A stretch of DNA of 64,000 nucleotides from Lutibacter agarilyticus (GCF_900188235.1 NZ_FZNT01000007.1:125022-189021), one strand, 5' to 3'; shown: positions 53,947 to 63,315, numbered from the stretch's first letter. Notes: generated by a model not told the origin, from the sequence alone. Numbers and translations: made by a program.

Positions 53947-54891
53947 CTATTTATTTTTCATGGATTTTAATTTATCACGTACTTTTAAAGCATATTTTCT
54001 TAAGAAAGGAACGTGTTTGCCACTTTTAAGGTTGTACATAAAAGATTCAGAATCATAAATCATTTCAAAATTTGCAGTACATAAAACGGGCTTTTTGGTC
54101 AGTTGATTTATTTGTATGGCTTGGGTTATTTCACTTTCAACAAACAGTACATAAGGTTTAGACATGTAAGCTTTTGCTTTATGCCCTCCGTGATTGTTCG
54201 CTTTTTGCCTAGCCTTCATATCAGGTAAATCAAGCATTACAAGGTCATTGTATTTTATGTTATTTGCCTTCAGCCAAATTTCAGTTTCTCTTCGGTATTT
54301 TTCTAAACGAGAAGTTACAATTGTACCTATTTTACTGCCTGGAATAAATAATGGTGGTGCGTTTAAAATAAAATCAATATACTTTTCACCGTCATCGTTT
54401 TGTTCTGGAAGTGGATCCGGACATAAAACACCATCAATATCAAAACAAGCTTTTTCTAAAGTGGTATGGTTCATAATATTCCATTGGAAATACCTTGGTA
54501 ATGGTACGACTTCAAAATGATAATCTACCATTTTTTCTTTTCCTGGAATTACAAAAATGGCGCAATATTTTATGTTGAATTTAGATTCTAAATGCTTTAA
54601 TGTTTCTTTACACTCTGTCATTGCTGAACCAGAAGCTATACTATCATCAACCACTAACACTTTTTTAAAACCATCTCCATCAAAAAATTGACTACGTGCT
54701 CCTGCCTTATAAATATGTCCGTTTAAAAATGAGTGTATATCAGTATAAGGTTTGTTAAGATATAATGATAATAAGTTTGCAGGTAACATACCGCTTCTTG
54801 GAACTCCAACAATTAAATCGAAATCACGTGGAATAATACTTAATCTTTTAAGTATTATGTTGTTTAGTTCTCTAACGTTTCTATAATTCAT
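53947..54891 (-). CDS. Phosphoribosyltransferase-HAD fusion protein
   Basis: A 314-residue fusion. Residues about 1-145 are a type I PRTase with the PRPP loop VLVVDDSIASGSAM (78-91). Residues about 146-300 look like a HAD hydrolase (FDIDGVLCPDP, nucleophile Asp151 and Asp153, and IVTSRLEKYRRETEIWL with the motif-II Ser/Thr). It is set inside the exopolysaccharide operon, between a polymerase and a glycosyltransferase. A PRPP-derived sugar precursor (for example a pentose) is one possibility, but there is no proof. Confidence 0.78.
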   Translation of the reverse strand: MNYRNVRELNNIILKRLSIIPRDFDLIVGVPRSGMLPANLLSLYLNKPYTDIHSFLNGHIYKAGARSQFFDGDGFKKVLVVDDSIASGSAMTECKETLKHLESKFNIKYCAIFVIPGKEKMVDYHFEVVPLPRYFQWNIMNHTTLEKACFDIDGVLCPDPLPEQNDDGEKYIDFILNAPPLFIPGSKIGTIVTSRLEKYRRETEIWLKANNIKYNDLVMLDLPDMKARQKANNHGGHKAKAYMSKPYVLFVESEITQAIQINQLTKKPVLCTANFEMIYDSESFMYNLKSGKHVPFLRKYALKVRDKLKSMKNK

Positions 54892-54943
54892 AACAGGGAG
54901 TTTTAATATTTTATAAATTGTTTTTTTTACTTTTTAACTATTA

Positions 54944-56422
54944 CTATTTTGCGGATTTTGGTTCTGTGTTTTCAGAAGATTTTTCAAGAACATCTGAATT
55001 TAAAATAATTGCCATGGATGCGTAAAATAATAATGCGGTTGGCATTTGACCTAAAACGGCGTTTCCATAGGAAGCAACCATAATACCTGCCATTCCTGAA
55101 ATTAATGCTGCTATTTTATAGTTTAAATAGGGGTCTTTAATTTTAAACATTACTATAAGACTTGCTTTAGCCATAATGTAAAACAAAATAGCTAAATGTA
55201 GTAACAAGCCAACAATACCTTGCTCTACCCATATTAAAACATACCAACTATCTGTTGCTACATTAGAAAGAAATGCGTGTGGTAAATAACGCTGTGCTTT
55301 GGTACCTCCATGACCAATACCTCCTCCAAATGGTCTTGAGGCTAAATAGTTTTTAAGAATCTTTTGATTATCTAGTCTTACCTGTAAAGAAGCATCATTA
55401 GGGTCAAAGGCTGTACGCATTCTCCGTATTTGAGCATTTCCTTGACCAATGGATGTGTATTTAAAGAATATAAAAACAACTATTAAAAAAGCAAAACCTA
55501 CACTAAGAACTTTTATGTTTTTACTTAGTACAAAATAAGCCATAAAACCTACAATTGGAACAGCTAAAGCACCTCTTGTCCCAGATATTACCATGCCATA
55601 TATTCCAAAAAGGCCAACGAAAATGAAGAATAATTTATAGAGTAGTTTTTTCTGTGACATGGCGTAAATTAAAAATACAACACCTGTAAATCCTTGGTTT
55701 GCTCCAAACTGCCCAGCATCACTGAAGAATGAGAATACTCTTAATTTGCCAAATAAAATATGTGTTTTGTAGCTTCCTTCGTTTAGCCATTCTTGTTCTG
55801 CAAAGTCTACACCCATAGTCATTTGCATAATTCCTTTTAATGTACCTAAAATTGAGAAAAAGGCCCATATATAAAAGAAATAATCTAGTTTTTTTTGAGT
55901 ATTTATAAAGTACAAAGTAAGTGGAACAAACAAAAATGGATAAAAACCAATACCTCTTCCTGAAACCCAAGCTGCTATACTTCTAGCTTCAGGGTTTGCT
56001 AATTGAAAAATACTATATCCAAACCATATTGCTACCAGTAAGGTAACATCTTTTTTAGCAGGAGTCCAATCAATTCCAGTTCTAAACTTATTCATAATTA
56101 AAGCTAAATAAGTTAAAATGAGTATGCCGTCTATTCCAAAACCTAAAGGAAGTCCTTTTACATACCTTCCTAAGCCGAGTAATATAAAGTTGAGAGCTAT
56201 AGCTGTGTAAAAACCAATAATAGGGTACTTAAACAGGTAATAAAAATAACCTAGACCACCGAAAATAGCAAGAGATAATCCAATACCAATAATTTTTAAT
56301 TTAGCTATTATAATTGCAAAAAAGACCACAACAGCAAATAACAACAACATATTTACTGGTTTGGTTAAGTTTTCAGAACCAGAATAGTTATTAAATGGGT
56401 TTATGTTGAAGTTTTCGGCCAT
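54944..56422 (-). CDS. O-antigen ligase/polymerase-like membrane protein
   Basis: A 492-residue polytopic membrane protein with ten or more hydrophobic segments and a central periplasmic loop. FFSDAGQFGANQGFTG and SGTRGALAVPIVG match the Wzy_C/WaaL pattern that polymerises or ligates lipid-linked oligosaccharides at the periplasmic face. In this cluster it is the likely polymerase. Starts 2 bases after the flippase stop. Confidence 0.85.
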   Translation of the reverse strand: MAENFNINPFNNYSGSENLTKPVNMLLLFAVVVFFAIIIAKLKIIGIGLSLAIFGGLGYFYYLFKYPIIGFYTAIALNFILLGLGRYVKGLPLGFGIDGILILTYLALIMNKFRTGIDWTPAKKDVTLLVAIWFGYSIFQLANPEARSIAAWVSGRGIGFYPFLFVPLTLYFINTQKKLDYFFYIWAFFSILGTLKGIMQMTMGVDFAEQEWLNEGSYKTHILFGKLRVFSFFSDAGQFGANQGFTGVVFLIYAMSQKKLLYKLFFIFVGLFGIYGMVISGTRGALAVPIVGFMAYFVLSKNIKVLSVGFAFLIVVFIFFKYTSIGQGNAQIRRMRTAFDPNDASLQVRLDNQKILKNYLASRPFGGGIGHGGTKAQRYLPHAFLSNVATDSWYVLIWVEQGIVGLLLHLAILFYIMAKASLIVMFKIKDPYLNYKIAALISGMAGIMVASYGNAVLGQMPTALLFYASMAIILNSDVLEKSSENTEPKSAK

Positions 56423-56424
56423 AG

Positions 56425-57810
56425 TTAATGATTCTCTTCAATTTTAACAAAGCGTTTATATTTGTTTCCTGTAGCCTTATTAAATAGTGATACATAAAAT
56501 AGAATTCCGCTGGTAAAAATTTCTTTGAAAGACAAGGATAATTCTTTATTTAAAAAATACATTCCCATCCAAATTCCTATTATTGTAAATAAGATGGAAG
56601 CTATTGCTACCATAATTAGAGATTTAAAAATAAATATGGCTATTAAATCTCCTATTACATTGGCAATTAACATAACAAATACTTTTATAGCATTGATGTT
56701 AGGCTTGTTTACACTGTCTAAACCAATACCTGTCATTCGGTCTATTGGTAATAGTAATCCGTAAATTGAAAACACGCGAACAATATCAACCACATTAAAA
56801 CCGGTAATAGGATCCGTTTCTAAATATTGATTTCCTGAAAGGATGAACACAAAAAACTCAGCAAATACAAAGGTGAATAAACTTATAAATACAAATAAGT
56901 AGGATAAAGCACCTGAGTACACATAAAACAAACTTTTAACTTCTTCAATTTTATGCTGAACACTTGCTTTAGACATTTTTGGAAAAGCAGTTGCAGCAAA
57001 GCTCCGTAAGGGTATTTGTTGTAATTCGGTAAGTTTTAAAGGAATGCTATAAAGTGCTACAGCAGCATTCCCTAGCGGACTTAAACTTAAAATTAATGTA
57101 TCTACACTTCTTAATAAATTAGTTCCTATAAGTGTAAACGTAGTGTATTTTCCAAAGTGTAATAATGTCTTATTGGTTTCTTTTGTTGCTTTTGTAATTA
57201 ATTGAATTCCATCCCAGCCTAAAACAACACTCATTAAAGAGGTAACGGCATTAATAATAAGCAGCGCAATTACTAATTGTGTTAGAGTTAAATCTAACAT
57301 TATAAAATTTATTAGAATAACCAGAAAAAAGAATCCGCTATTTATTGATTTGAGCGCTAAAATTTGGGCGTACTTTCTGTCGGCTTGCAATACAACTAAG
57401 GCGTTGTTCCACGGTAAGTTTAAAAAAGCTAATAATGGATACCAAGTGAAAAATATGCTGTAGCCAGAGTTTTGAATGGCTTCATTAAAAAGCGTATTAC
57501 ACAGTATTAAAATCAGTGCTATTAACACGGTGGCTCCTAGACCAATTAAAGCATTAGAGCCTATTAATTTAATTCTAGAAGAACCATCAGCCCCAGATAG
57601 ATATCTTATTAATCCGGTGTTTGTAATTCCAAATCTAAACATTTCAACAAAAGATCCTGCCGTAACAAATAAAACCCATTCACCAAAAACTTCTAAGGAT
57701 AAACTTCTGGCTAATAAAGCAAAACCACCAAGGCCTAAAATTGCAATCACAACATTTCCTGTCAATGACAAGAAATTATCTTCGCGTACAATTTTTTTTA
57801 GTTTCTTCAT
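56425..57810 (-). CDS. Wzx-like oligosaccharide flippase
   Basis: A 461-residue membrane protein of the MATE/MOP superfamily with about 12 hydrophobic segments and the early LTGNVVIAILGLGGFALLAR pattern. It would flip undecaprenyl-linked repeat units to the periplasm. Located between the Wzc-like protein and the polymerase, the standard Wzx/Wzy arrangement. Exact substrate unknown. Confidence 0.88.
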   Translation of the reverse strand: MKKLKKIVREDNFLSLTGNVVIAILGLGGFALLARSLSLEVFGEWVLFVTAGSFVEMFRFGITNTGLIRYLSGADGSSRIKLIGSNALIGLGATVLIALILILCNTLFNEAIQNSGYSIFFTWYPLLAFLNLPWNNALVVLQADRKYAQILALKSINSGFFFLVILINFIMLDLTLTQLVIALLIINAVTSLMSVVLGWDGIQLITKATKETNKTLLHFGKYTTFTLIGTNLLRSVDTLILSLSPLGNAAVALYSIPLKLTELQQIPLRSFAATAFPKMSKASVQHKIEEVKSLFYVYSGALSYLFVFISLFTFVFAEFFVFILSGNQYLETDPITGFNVVDIVRVFSIYGLLLPIDRMTGIGLDSVNKPNINAIKVFVMLIANVIGDLIAIFIFKSLIMVAIASILFTIIGIWMGMYFLNKELSLSFKEIFTSGILFYVSLFNKATGNKYKRFVKIEENH

Positions 57811-57821
57811 TTATGAAACAG

Positions 57822-60212
57822 TTATATTTCGTTTTTATTGAAAAATTGAAACTTAAATATGGCTTTAATTTTTTTTCTGAAATTACTTCTCTTTTTTGGT
57901 AAATCTCCCAGTATAGATTCAGCTTCATTAATATTAGTACCATTCACAATAAAGTTAATTTTTGATTCATCGGTTTCTAATAAATTGCTTAATGCAGTTT
58001 GATCTGCTTCTGTCCAGACTCTGTTGGCTCTGCAAATAAGAATGTCTAAACCTGTACGAGACATTAATTCTGAAGGATAATTATTATAAATTAAAGCAGG
58101 TAATTCAATAATTACATAATCTGGAGTAAAATCAAGTTTTATGTTGTTTTGTTCAATAATGTCGATATAACTTTTTGCTTGATAAAACTTTTCATCAATT
58201 GGAATGGTGTGAAATTCTGAAGGTGCTAAATAACTTGAAACATCTGCTAAAAACGGATTGTTAATGTCTACTCTTGGGTCTGAATATCCTAAAATTTTAT
58301 TGATGAACGAAAATTTACCTTGTTGTTTTAACGGTTCTTGTTTTCCAGAGAAGTTAAGAAATAGTATTTTTTTTCCTTCCGACTTTAAGGTTTTAGCAAT
58401 GTTTCCTGCTAGCACCGTTTTTCCTTCTTTTTTTTGCGTACTAAATACAGCAATGGTTTTTACTTTTTCTTCGGAAGCATGTGTGCTGAAAAATTGGAGT
58501 ATATTTTGGGTAATTATTTCTATCAATCTTTTTTGTACATAGGGCAATTGAATATTTCCAGGGTCTAAAATTAATTTTGGCATCATTCCTAAAGTAGGTA
58601 AGCCTAAAATTTTACTAGCTTTTTTTGTGTTTTTTAAAGTTTCATCAAAAAATTCCATCACCAATATGGTAGCCAAAATTAGAATGCCGCCTAAAAATGC
58701 CGCTGCAATAATAAGGATTGCTCTTTTAGTTGGGTTTGGAGATAGTGGGTAATACGGAGGGTCAATTGTTTTTAAGTTTGCTGAAAGTTCGTTATCCTGT
58801 AATTTTAGTTTAGCTAGATTTAAGCCATGAAGAATTTCTAAATATCCTTGTTCTGATACTGAGATTTCTCGTTCAATTCTTTTTATATTAGCTCCTGCAG
58901 GTGCGTATGTGGCATATTGTTCTTCAAATTTTTTGTTCTGTTGATCCATAACTCGAATCTTAGCCTTCAAATTTTCTGCTTCTACTACATTGTTCATCCA
59001 ATCTGGAAGTACCTTGTTAATAGGTACTCCATCAATAGAGTTTTCATATTTGTATATTTGATTTACACTTTCTTTAATTTCGTTGTTTAAAGCTTCTTGT
59101 TTTTGTTTTAGTTTATTTAAAAGTAAAAGCGTTTCCTCGTCAGTACTAGCTCCTGTTTGAGGGTCTAATAAAGCAATTTGATAATTAATGTCGCCTAATT
59201 CTCGTTTTTTATCTAAAATCTCATTGTTTTCTAGTTGTATTTGCTGGCGAACTTGTAACTTTTCTTCAAGTCTTTTGGTGGCTGCTTGTGTTCCTGCAAG
59301 TTGAGCTTTTTTGTTATTGTAGTCAACTTCCATATCTTCTTTAACTACAGCAACAGCTTTACTTTGTTCGTAATAGTTGATAATTTTGTATGATTTGTTA
59401 AACTCCAATAACTTATCTTCAGCTTGTTTTAATGCTGTGCGTGCGTGTGCAAGTTGTTCTTCAAAGTATTTTACTACTGCGTCTGATCTGTTTTCTTTTA
59501 TGTTTTTGTAGTTTTTGATGCAAACATCATTGTAAATAGCAAGAGTTTGTTGACAAATACCAGGGTCGTTAACGGTATAACTTAATTTTATCAAATCACT
59601 ACTGTTTATTCTTTGTGCTTTAATGCTTGATAATGCTTTAAGTGAATAATGATCATCATCATCATAATTTAGAATCTCATACACAAAATTATCGTTACTG
59701 CTTTTCATTAAGTTTGTTAAATTCTGAACAGTTTTTTCGTAGTTTACACGGTTTATTTCTGGAGGTAATGTAAGATTGATAGATTCATTTGTTTGTAATG
59801 AGATTTCTTGAGATAATGTGCTGTTATGATCTGTGGCAATATATTCACTTAAATTTGTTGGGATTTTTAGTTTGAATTCATCATATAGCTTTTTTGAGAT
59901 GTACTTTGGATTTGCTTCAGGTAACATTAGGTGAAGCGTTAATAACCGTATTGCGACTTCTTCTTGAGTTTCTCTTGAATTAATAATGTTTATTAAATTA
60001 TCAAAAGCAATATTTGTAGCAAAATAATTAAATGTTTTATCCATTTCTATGGATGATCCGGTGGCAAGACCAGTATATAACATAGTTTCAGATGAATATT
60101 CAAAATTTGGTTTACTAGTAAGTATTAAAACCAACAATGCAAGTAAAAAAGGCACTAAAATTAACAGTGCTAAATTTTTCAATATCAATCTTATAAGTTC
60201 AATTATCTTCAT
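57822..60212 (-). CDS. Wzc-like polysaccharide co-polymerase with degraded kinase domain
   Basis: About 796 residues. Transmembrane segments near residues 14-34 and 500-522 flank a long coiled-coil-rich periplasmic region. The C-terminal cytoplasmic domain resembles BY-kinases: VFSTQKKEGKTVLAGNIA at about 590-607 (Lys598 in GKT), but the later Walker A' pair is missing (ILFLNFSGK in place of ID-D), Walker B reads VIIELPAL, and there is no C-terminal Tyr cluster. So chain-length control is likely but Tyr-kinase activity is doubtful. ATG 60212 is used because a membrane segment follows it and the upstream TolC-like gene ends at 60217. Confidence 0.88.
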   Translation of the reverse strand: MKIIELIRLILKNLALLILVPFLLALLVLILTSKPNFEYSSETMLYTGLATGSSIEMDKTFNYFATNIAFDNLINIINSRETQEEVAIRLLTLHLMLPEANPKYISKKLYDEFKLKIPTNLSEYIATDHNSTLSQEISLQTNESINLTLPPEINRVNYEKTVQNLTNLMKSSNDNFVYEILNYDDDDHYSLKALSSIKAQRINSSDLIKLSYTVNDPGICQQTLAIYNDVCIKNYKNIKENRSDAVVKYFEEQLAHARTALKQAEDKLLEFNKSYKIINYYEQSKAVAVVKEDMEVDYNNKKAQLAGTQAATKRLEEKLQVRQQIQLENNEILDKKRELGDINYQIALLDPQTGASTDEETLLLLNKLKQKQEALNNEIKESVNQIYKYENSIDGVPINKVLPDWMNNVVEAENLKAKIRVMDQQNKKFEEQYATYAPAGANIKRIEREISVSEQGYLEILHGLNLAKLKLQDNELSANLKTIDPPYYPLSPNPTKRAILIIAAAFLGGILILATILVMEFFDETLKNTKKASKILGLPTLGMMPKLILDPGNIQLPYVQKRLIEIITQNILQFFSTHASEEKVKTIAVFSTQKKEGKTVLAGNIAKTLKSEGKKILFLNFSGKQEPLKQQGKFSFINKILGYSDPRVDINNPFLADVSSYLAPSEFHTIPIDEKFYQAKSYIDIIEQNNIKLDFTPDYVIIELPALIYNNYPSELMSRTGLDILICRANRVWTEADQTALSNLLETDESKINFIVNGTNINEAESILGDLPKKRSNFRKKIKAIFKFQFFNKNEI

Positions 60213-60216
60213 TCTT

Positions 60217-60957
60217 CTAATTTGAATTAATTTTATCGAATGTGAAACCAACGGTGTTTTCAAGTAATTTTTTTGCTAAAAAATAATCTGATTTCGCTGT
60301 TTCATATTCTACTTCTATTTTAGAAGTTACATCAGAAATACGTGCATATTCTAAAATTGTAATAACTCCATTTCTAAACTCTTTCTCAACCATTTCCATA
60401 TTCATCCTTGCATTTCCCATGTTTTGAGATTTGATACTTAGTAATTTTTGTTTTAAAATAATAGCTTGATATTGTTTTATAACCAATTCCCGTATTTCAT
60501 TTTTCATGCTTTCTTCCATGCTTATAGCTTCATCTACTTCTAATTGGGCTTGTTTAATTTGCTGTTTTCTATTTATAATATCAAAAACAGGAAACTTTAA
60601 ATATAAACCAACCGCATAATTAAATTGTGTAGTTGAGGTAGATAATAGGTTTGGTGTATTTTCTTCTACACTAAATGAGTTGTTGTATAAATTTCCATAT
60701 TCCGCATCTGTTTGAAAACCAAAGTTGCGTGTCCAGTAATTACGTTCTGTTTTTACCAGTGATTCTCTTCTTTCTACACCTAATCTTCTAAATTCAATAG
60801 TTGGGTTGTGTGTAATTGCAGCCTCAATTAAATCTTCAAGAGGAGGTAATAGTATTTCCCTCGGAGTACTTTTTGTTTCACTAGTTTGAGCCGAAGCAAT
60901 GTTAATATAGCAACAGTTAAAGATGATGAAAAGAATAAATTTAGAAATGTTTCTCAT
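60217..60957 (-). CDS. Short TolC-like outer-membrane protein
   Basis: A 246-residue protein with a cleavable signal peptide (IASAQ) and the coiled-coil pattern of TolC family proteins (AAITHNPTIEFRRLGVERRE, then long Gln-, Glu- and Lys-rich helices up to residue 240). TolC relatives are usually over 400 residues with two repeats; this has only one, so it may form a smaller tunnel or act as an accessory. It precedes the Wzc-like gene by 4 bases, so a role in polysaccharide export is likely. Confidence 0.82.
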   Translation of the reverse strand: MRNISKFILFIIFNCCYINIASAQTSETKSTPREILLPPLEDLIEAAITHNPTIEFRRLGVERRESLVKTERNYWTRNFGFQTDAEYGNLYNNSFSVEENTPNLLSTSTTQFNYAVGLYLKFPVFDIINRKQQIKQAQLEVDEAISMEESMKNEIRELVIKQYQAIILKQKLLSIKSQNMGNARMNMEMVEKEFRNGVITILEYARISDVTSKIEVEYETAKSDYFLAKKLLENTVGFTFDKINSN

Positions 60958-60988
60958 TATGTAATTACTCTAAATATAGTTTTTTTTG

Positions 60989-62188
60989 TTAAACTGAACT
61001 CTTTTGAAAAAGTGCAGGTATTGTTCGTAATATAAGTTTAATGTCGTACCAAAAAGAAAAATTACCATCCTTAAAGTGATCGGCATATTCGTTGTCTAAG
61101 CGCTTCCGTTCGTCTTCAGACATGTCGCCACCTTTTCCTCTTAATTCTACTTGCCACAAGCCTGTGATACCTGCAGGGGCTAAAAAACGTTTTGATAAAG
61201 TATCTGCTGTAAGTAACTCTGCTTCATAAACTGGTAAAGGTCTGTTTCCAACAATTGACATATCGCCTTTTAGTACATTTATAAGTTGAGGTAATTCATC
61301 AATACTTGTGTTTCTAATAAATTTTCCAACTTTGGTAACTCTTGGGTCGTCAACAATTTTAACAAAGGTTGAATCGTTTTTCGCAGCTTCAGATTTTTGA
61401 TGATTGTGCCAGTAATCACAAATATGGTGTGTGTCTACATACATCATTGGAGAGCAAGATTTTCCTTCAGGTAACTCACTACATCTTGGGCAGGGTTCAT
61501 CTAATGGATCTTTAGTTTTTACGGCTCCTGTATTGTATTGATTTTTCTCTTTGGCTAGTTTTTTTAACAATTCATCTGAACCTGTTCGCATAGAACGAAG
61601 TTTATAAAAGTCGAACGTTTTACGGCCAACTCTTTTGGCAATGTAATACACTTTTCCTTTTGATTCCAATCTAATTGCAATGATAATTAGTAATAGAAAA
61701 GGAGAAGCTACTAAAAGTACTGAACCAGCCACAAAAATATCGAATAAGCGTTTGGTGAACGGCATATGGTAGCCATCGCTTTTTTGAACTGGTAGTTCAG
61801 TTGGTGTTGTTTTATTTTTGAAGTTGTAAAGAAATTGAATTCTTGTTAATAGGTTTTCTGATAGCTTAGGTGATATTACATAAAAATCATCAACACGTTT
61901 CTCGAATGCTAGTTTGAATAAATCAACACTAAACTCTTTAGTTAGTAGGATAAAAGAGGTTGTGTTAAATTCACTGCGTTCACGTACCCAATCAAATAAA
62001 AAGAATCCATTACTACCCGTTAAATTATAGTCACAGATAATAGTGGTTGGTTTTTCATTTGAATTAAGAAAGTTTACAGCTGCAAGATTGTTGTTAACAA
62101 TAGTTAAAGAAATATTTTTTTGCTTATTTAGCAGTTCTAAAGATGCTTCTTCATTCCCAATGTAAAGTATGTTTAAATGTGTACTCAT
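60989..62188 (-). CDS. Receiver-sugar transferase fusion (priming glycosyltransferase)
   Basis: A 399-residue fusion. Residues about 1-125 are receiver-like: ILYIGNEE replaces the usual acidic pair, Asp53 in IICDYNL is the phosphoacceptor position, and Thr83 is in FILLTK. After a linker, residues 141-399 are a WcaJ/PglC-type sugar-1-phosphate transferase: a hydrophobic segment about 150-173, FYKLRSMRTG, DELPQLINVLKGDMSIVGNRP and GITGLWQVELRGKG. A Cys-rich insert holds Cys233, Cys236, Cys245 and Cys257. It would load the first sugar phosphate on undecaprenyl phosphate. Confidence 0.9.
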   Translation of the reverse strand: MSTHLNILYIGNEEASLELLNKQKNISLTIVNNNLAAVNFLNSNEKPTTIICDYNLTGSNGFFLFDWVRERSEFNTTSFILLTKEFSVDLFKLAFEKRVDDFYVISPKLSENLLTRIQFLYNFKNKTTPTELPVQKSDGYHMPFTKRLFDIFVAGSVLLVASPFLLLIIIAIRLESKGKVYYIAKRVGRKTFDFYKLRSMRTGSDELLKKLAKEKNQYNTGAVKTKDPLDEPCPRCSELPEGKSCSPMMYVDTHHICDYWHNHQKSEAAKNDSTFVKIVDDPRVTKVGKFIRNTSIDELPQLINVLKGDMSIVGNRPLPVYEAELLTADTLSKRFLAPAGITGLWQVELRGKGGDMSEDERKRLDNEYADHFKDGNFSFWYDIKLILRTIPALFQKSSV

Positions 62189-62243
62189 AATTGTTTGTTG
62201 GGGTTAGTTTAGTCAATTTTTTTAATAGCTTTTAATCACTCAA

Positions 62244-62630
62244 TTACCATTCTATAGCATAATGAATCGGGAAAAGATTTTTTTTAACCAATTCTTCAAG
62301 TTCTTCAGGGTTAAAAGGTTTGGTTAAGTAATCTTGCGCGCCAAGCTTGTAGCATTTGATGCGCTCTTTACTTTCTGCTCTTGCTGATAGCATTAAAAAA
62401 GGAGTGTGTTTTGTGAATCCTCTTTTTCTTACGTTTGTTAAAAATTCATAACCATCCATTTTAGACATTTGAATATCGCTGATGATAAGGTCAGGTAGAT
62501 TTCCTTCTAACCACTCAAGAGCATCAGATCCATTGTTTAGCGAAACAACATCGTAGTCTTGTGAAAGGAAATTCTCAAGCAAAAGGCAAATACTTATTTC
62601 GTCATCTACTACTAATATTTTTTTCTTCAT
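62244..62630 (-). CDS. Single-domain response regulator
   Basis: A 128-residue protein that is only a receiver domain: acidic pair VVDDE (8-12), phosphoacceptor Asp52 in IISDIQMSKMDG, Ser82 in MLSARAE, and Lys104 in YLTKPF. All catalytic residues are present. There is no output domain, so it probably acts as a phosphate shuttle or by protein contact, together with the Hpt protein encoded 20 bases upstream. Confidence 0.95.
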   Translation of the reverse strand: MKKKILVVDDEISICLLLENFLSQDYDVVSLNNGSDALEWLEGNLPDLIISDIQMSKMDGYEFLTNVRKRGFTKHTPFLMLSARAESKERIKCYKLGAQDYLTKPFNPEELEELVKKNLFPIHYAIEW

Positions 62631-62650
62631 GGGTTTGTGTTTTAGTTTAA

Positions 62651-63019
62651 TTAAAAATCTGTATTCATTTTTTCAACAACCATTGTTGTTAAAGACGTTA
62701 GTTTTTGTATGCTTGATTCTAATTCGGCTATTTCAAAATCTTTCAATAATAATGCCTCAAGTTGAAGTAATTCTTTTTGTAATTTTTCTACACCAAAATA
62801 AGTAAGGGTAGGTTTCACTTTGTGTGTTAATTTTTTAATTGCTGGAAAATCTTTTTCAGAATAAGCTAAATTGATCTCTTTAACAGATTGAGAAACCTCA
62901 TTCACAAAAACTTTAACCATTTTAGCTACCTGTTCTTGATTGCCACGGCACATTTTATCAATTAAAGTTAAATCGTATGGTTTATCTGCAGGCAGATCTG
63001 AGTTAGGGGTAAACTGCAT
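62651..63019 (-). CDS. Hpt (histidine phosphotransfer) domain protein
   Basis: A 122-residue helical protein with the phosphorylatable His66 in IKKLTHKVKPTLTYFGV, then a helical pair to the end. An Hpt protein moves phosphate between a hybrid kinase and a receiver. No kinase is visible in this window, so it is probably elsewhere. First gene of the long exopolysaccharide operon; 297 bases divide it from the divergent sigma-54 regulator. Confidence 0.9.
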   Translation of the reverse strand: MQFTPNSDLPADKPYDLTLIDKMCRGNQEQVAKMVKVFVNEVSQSVKEINLAYSEKDFPAIKKLTHKVKPTLTYFGVEKLQKELLQLEALLLKDFEIAELESSIQKLTSLTTMVVEKMNTDF

Positions 63020-63315
63020 GTTTTTATGTATGAATGGTTAGTTGGAATAAATATACAACATTTGATATAAAAAATTAAGTTTTTAAATTGTTGTTTTGTA
63101 AATTAAGTTAGAAAAAGTTATCTTCAAGAAGAAGTATTTTCTAAAATATGATATTTAAATTGAAGTTTTTTTGAAAGGTAGTTACGTTAATTAAATTAGA
63201 AGTACTTTTATTTTTAGGCGTGTTTTTAGTCTATATTTTGGAAAAAATCTCTATATTGCAATAGTATTATGATGTTGCATATCATAATAAATTGCTAAAG
63301 TCTTTTTAATATTTT
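63020..63315. other. Intergenic region between divergent signalling genes
   Basis: About 296 bases, AT-rich, that must carry the promoters of both the Hpt-EPS operon (leftward) and the sigma-54 regulator (rightward). I saw no clear TAnnTTTG box for either and no sigma-54 TGGCA-N-TTGC element. No gene is supported here. Confidence 0.35.

Noticed and set aside
63020-63315. Sigma-54 promoter for the regulator or the Hpt operon
   Set aside because: I looked for TGGCA-N-TTGC on both strands and saw no convincing match.
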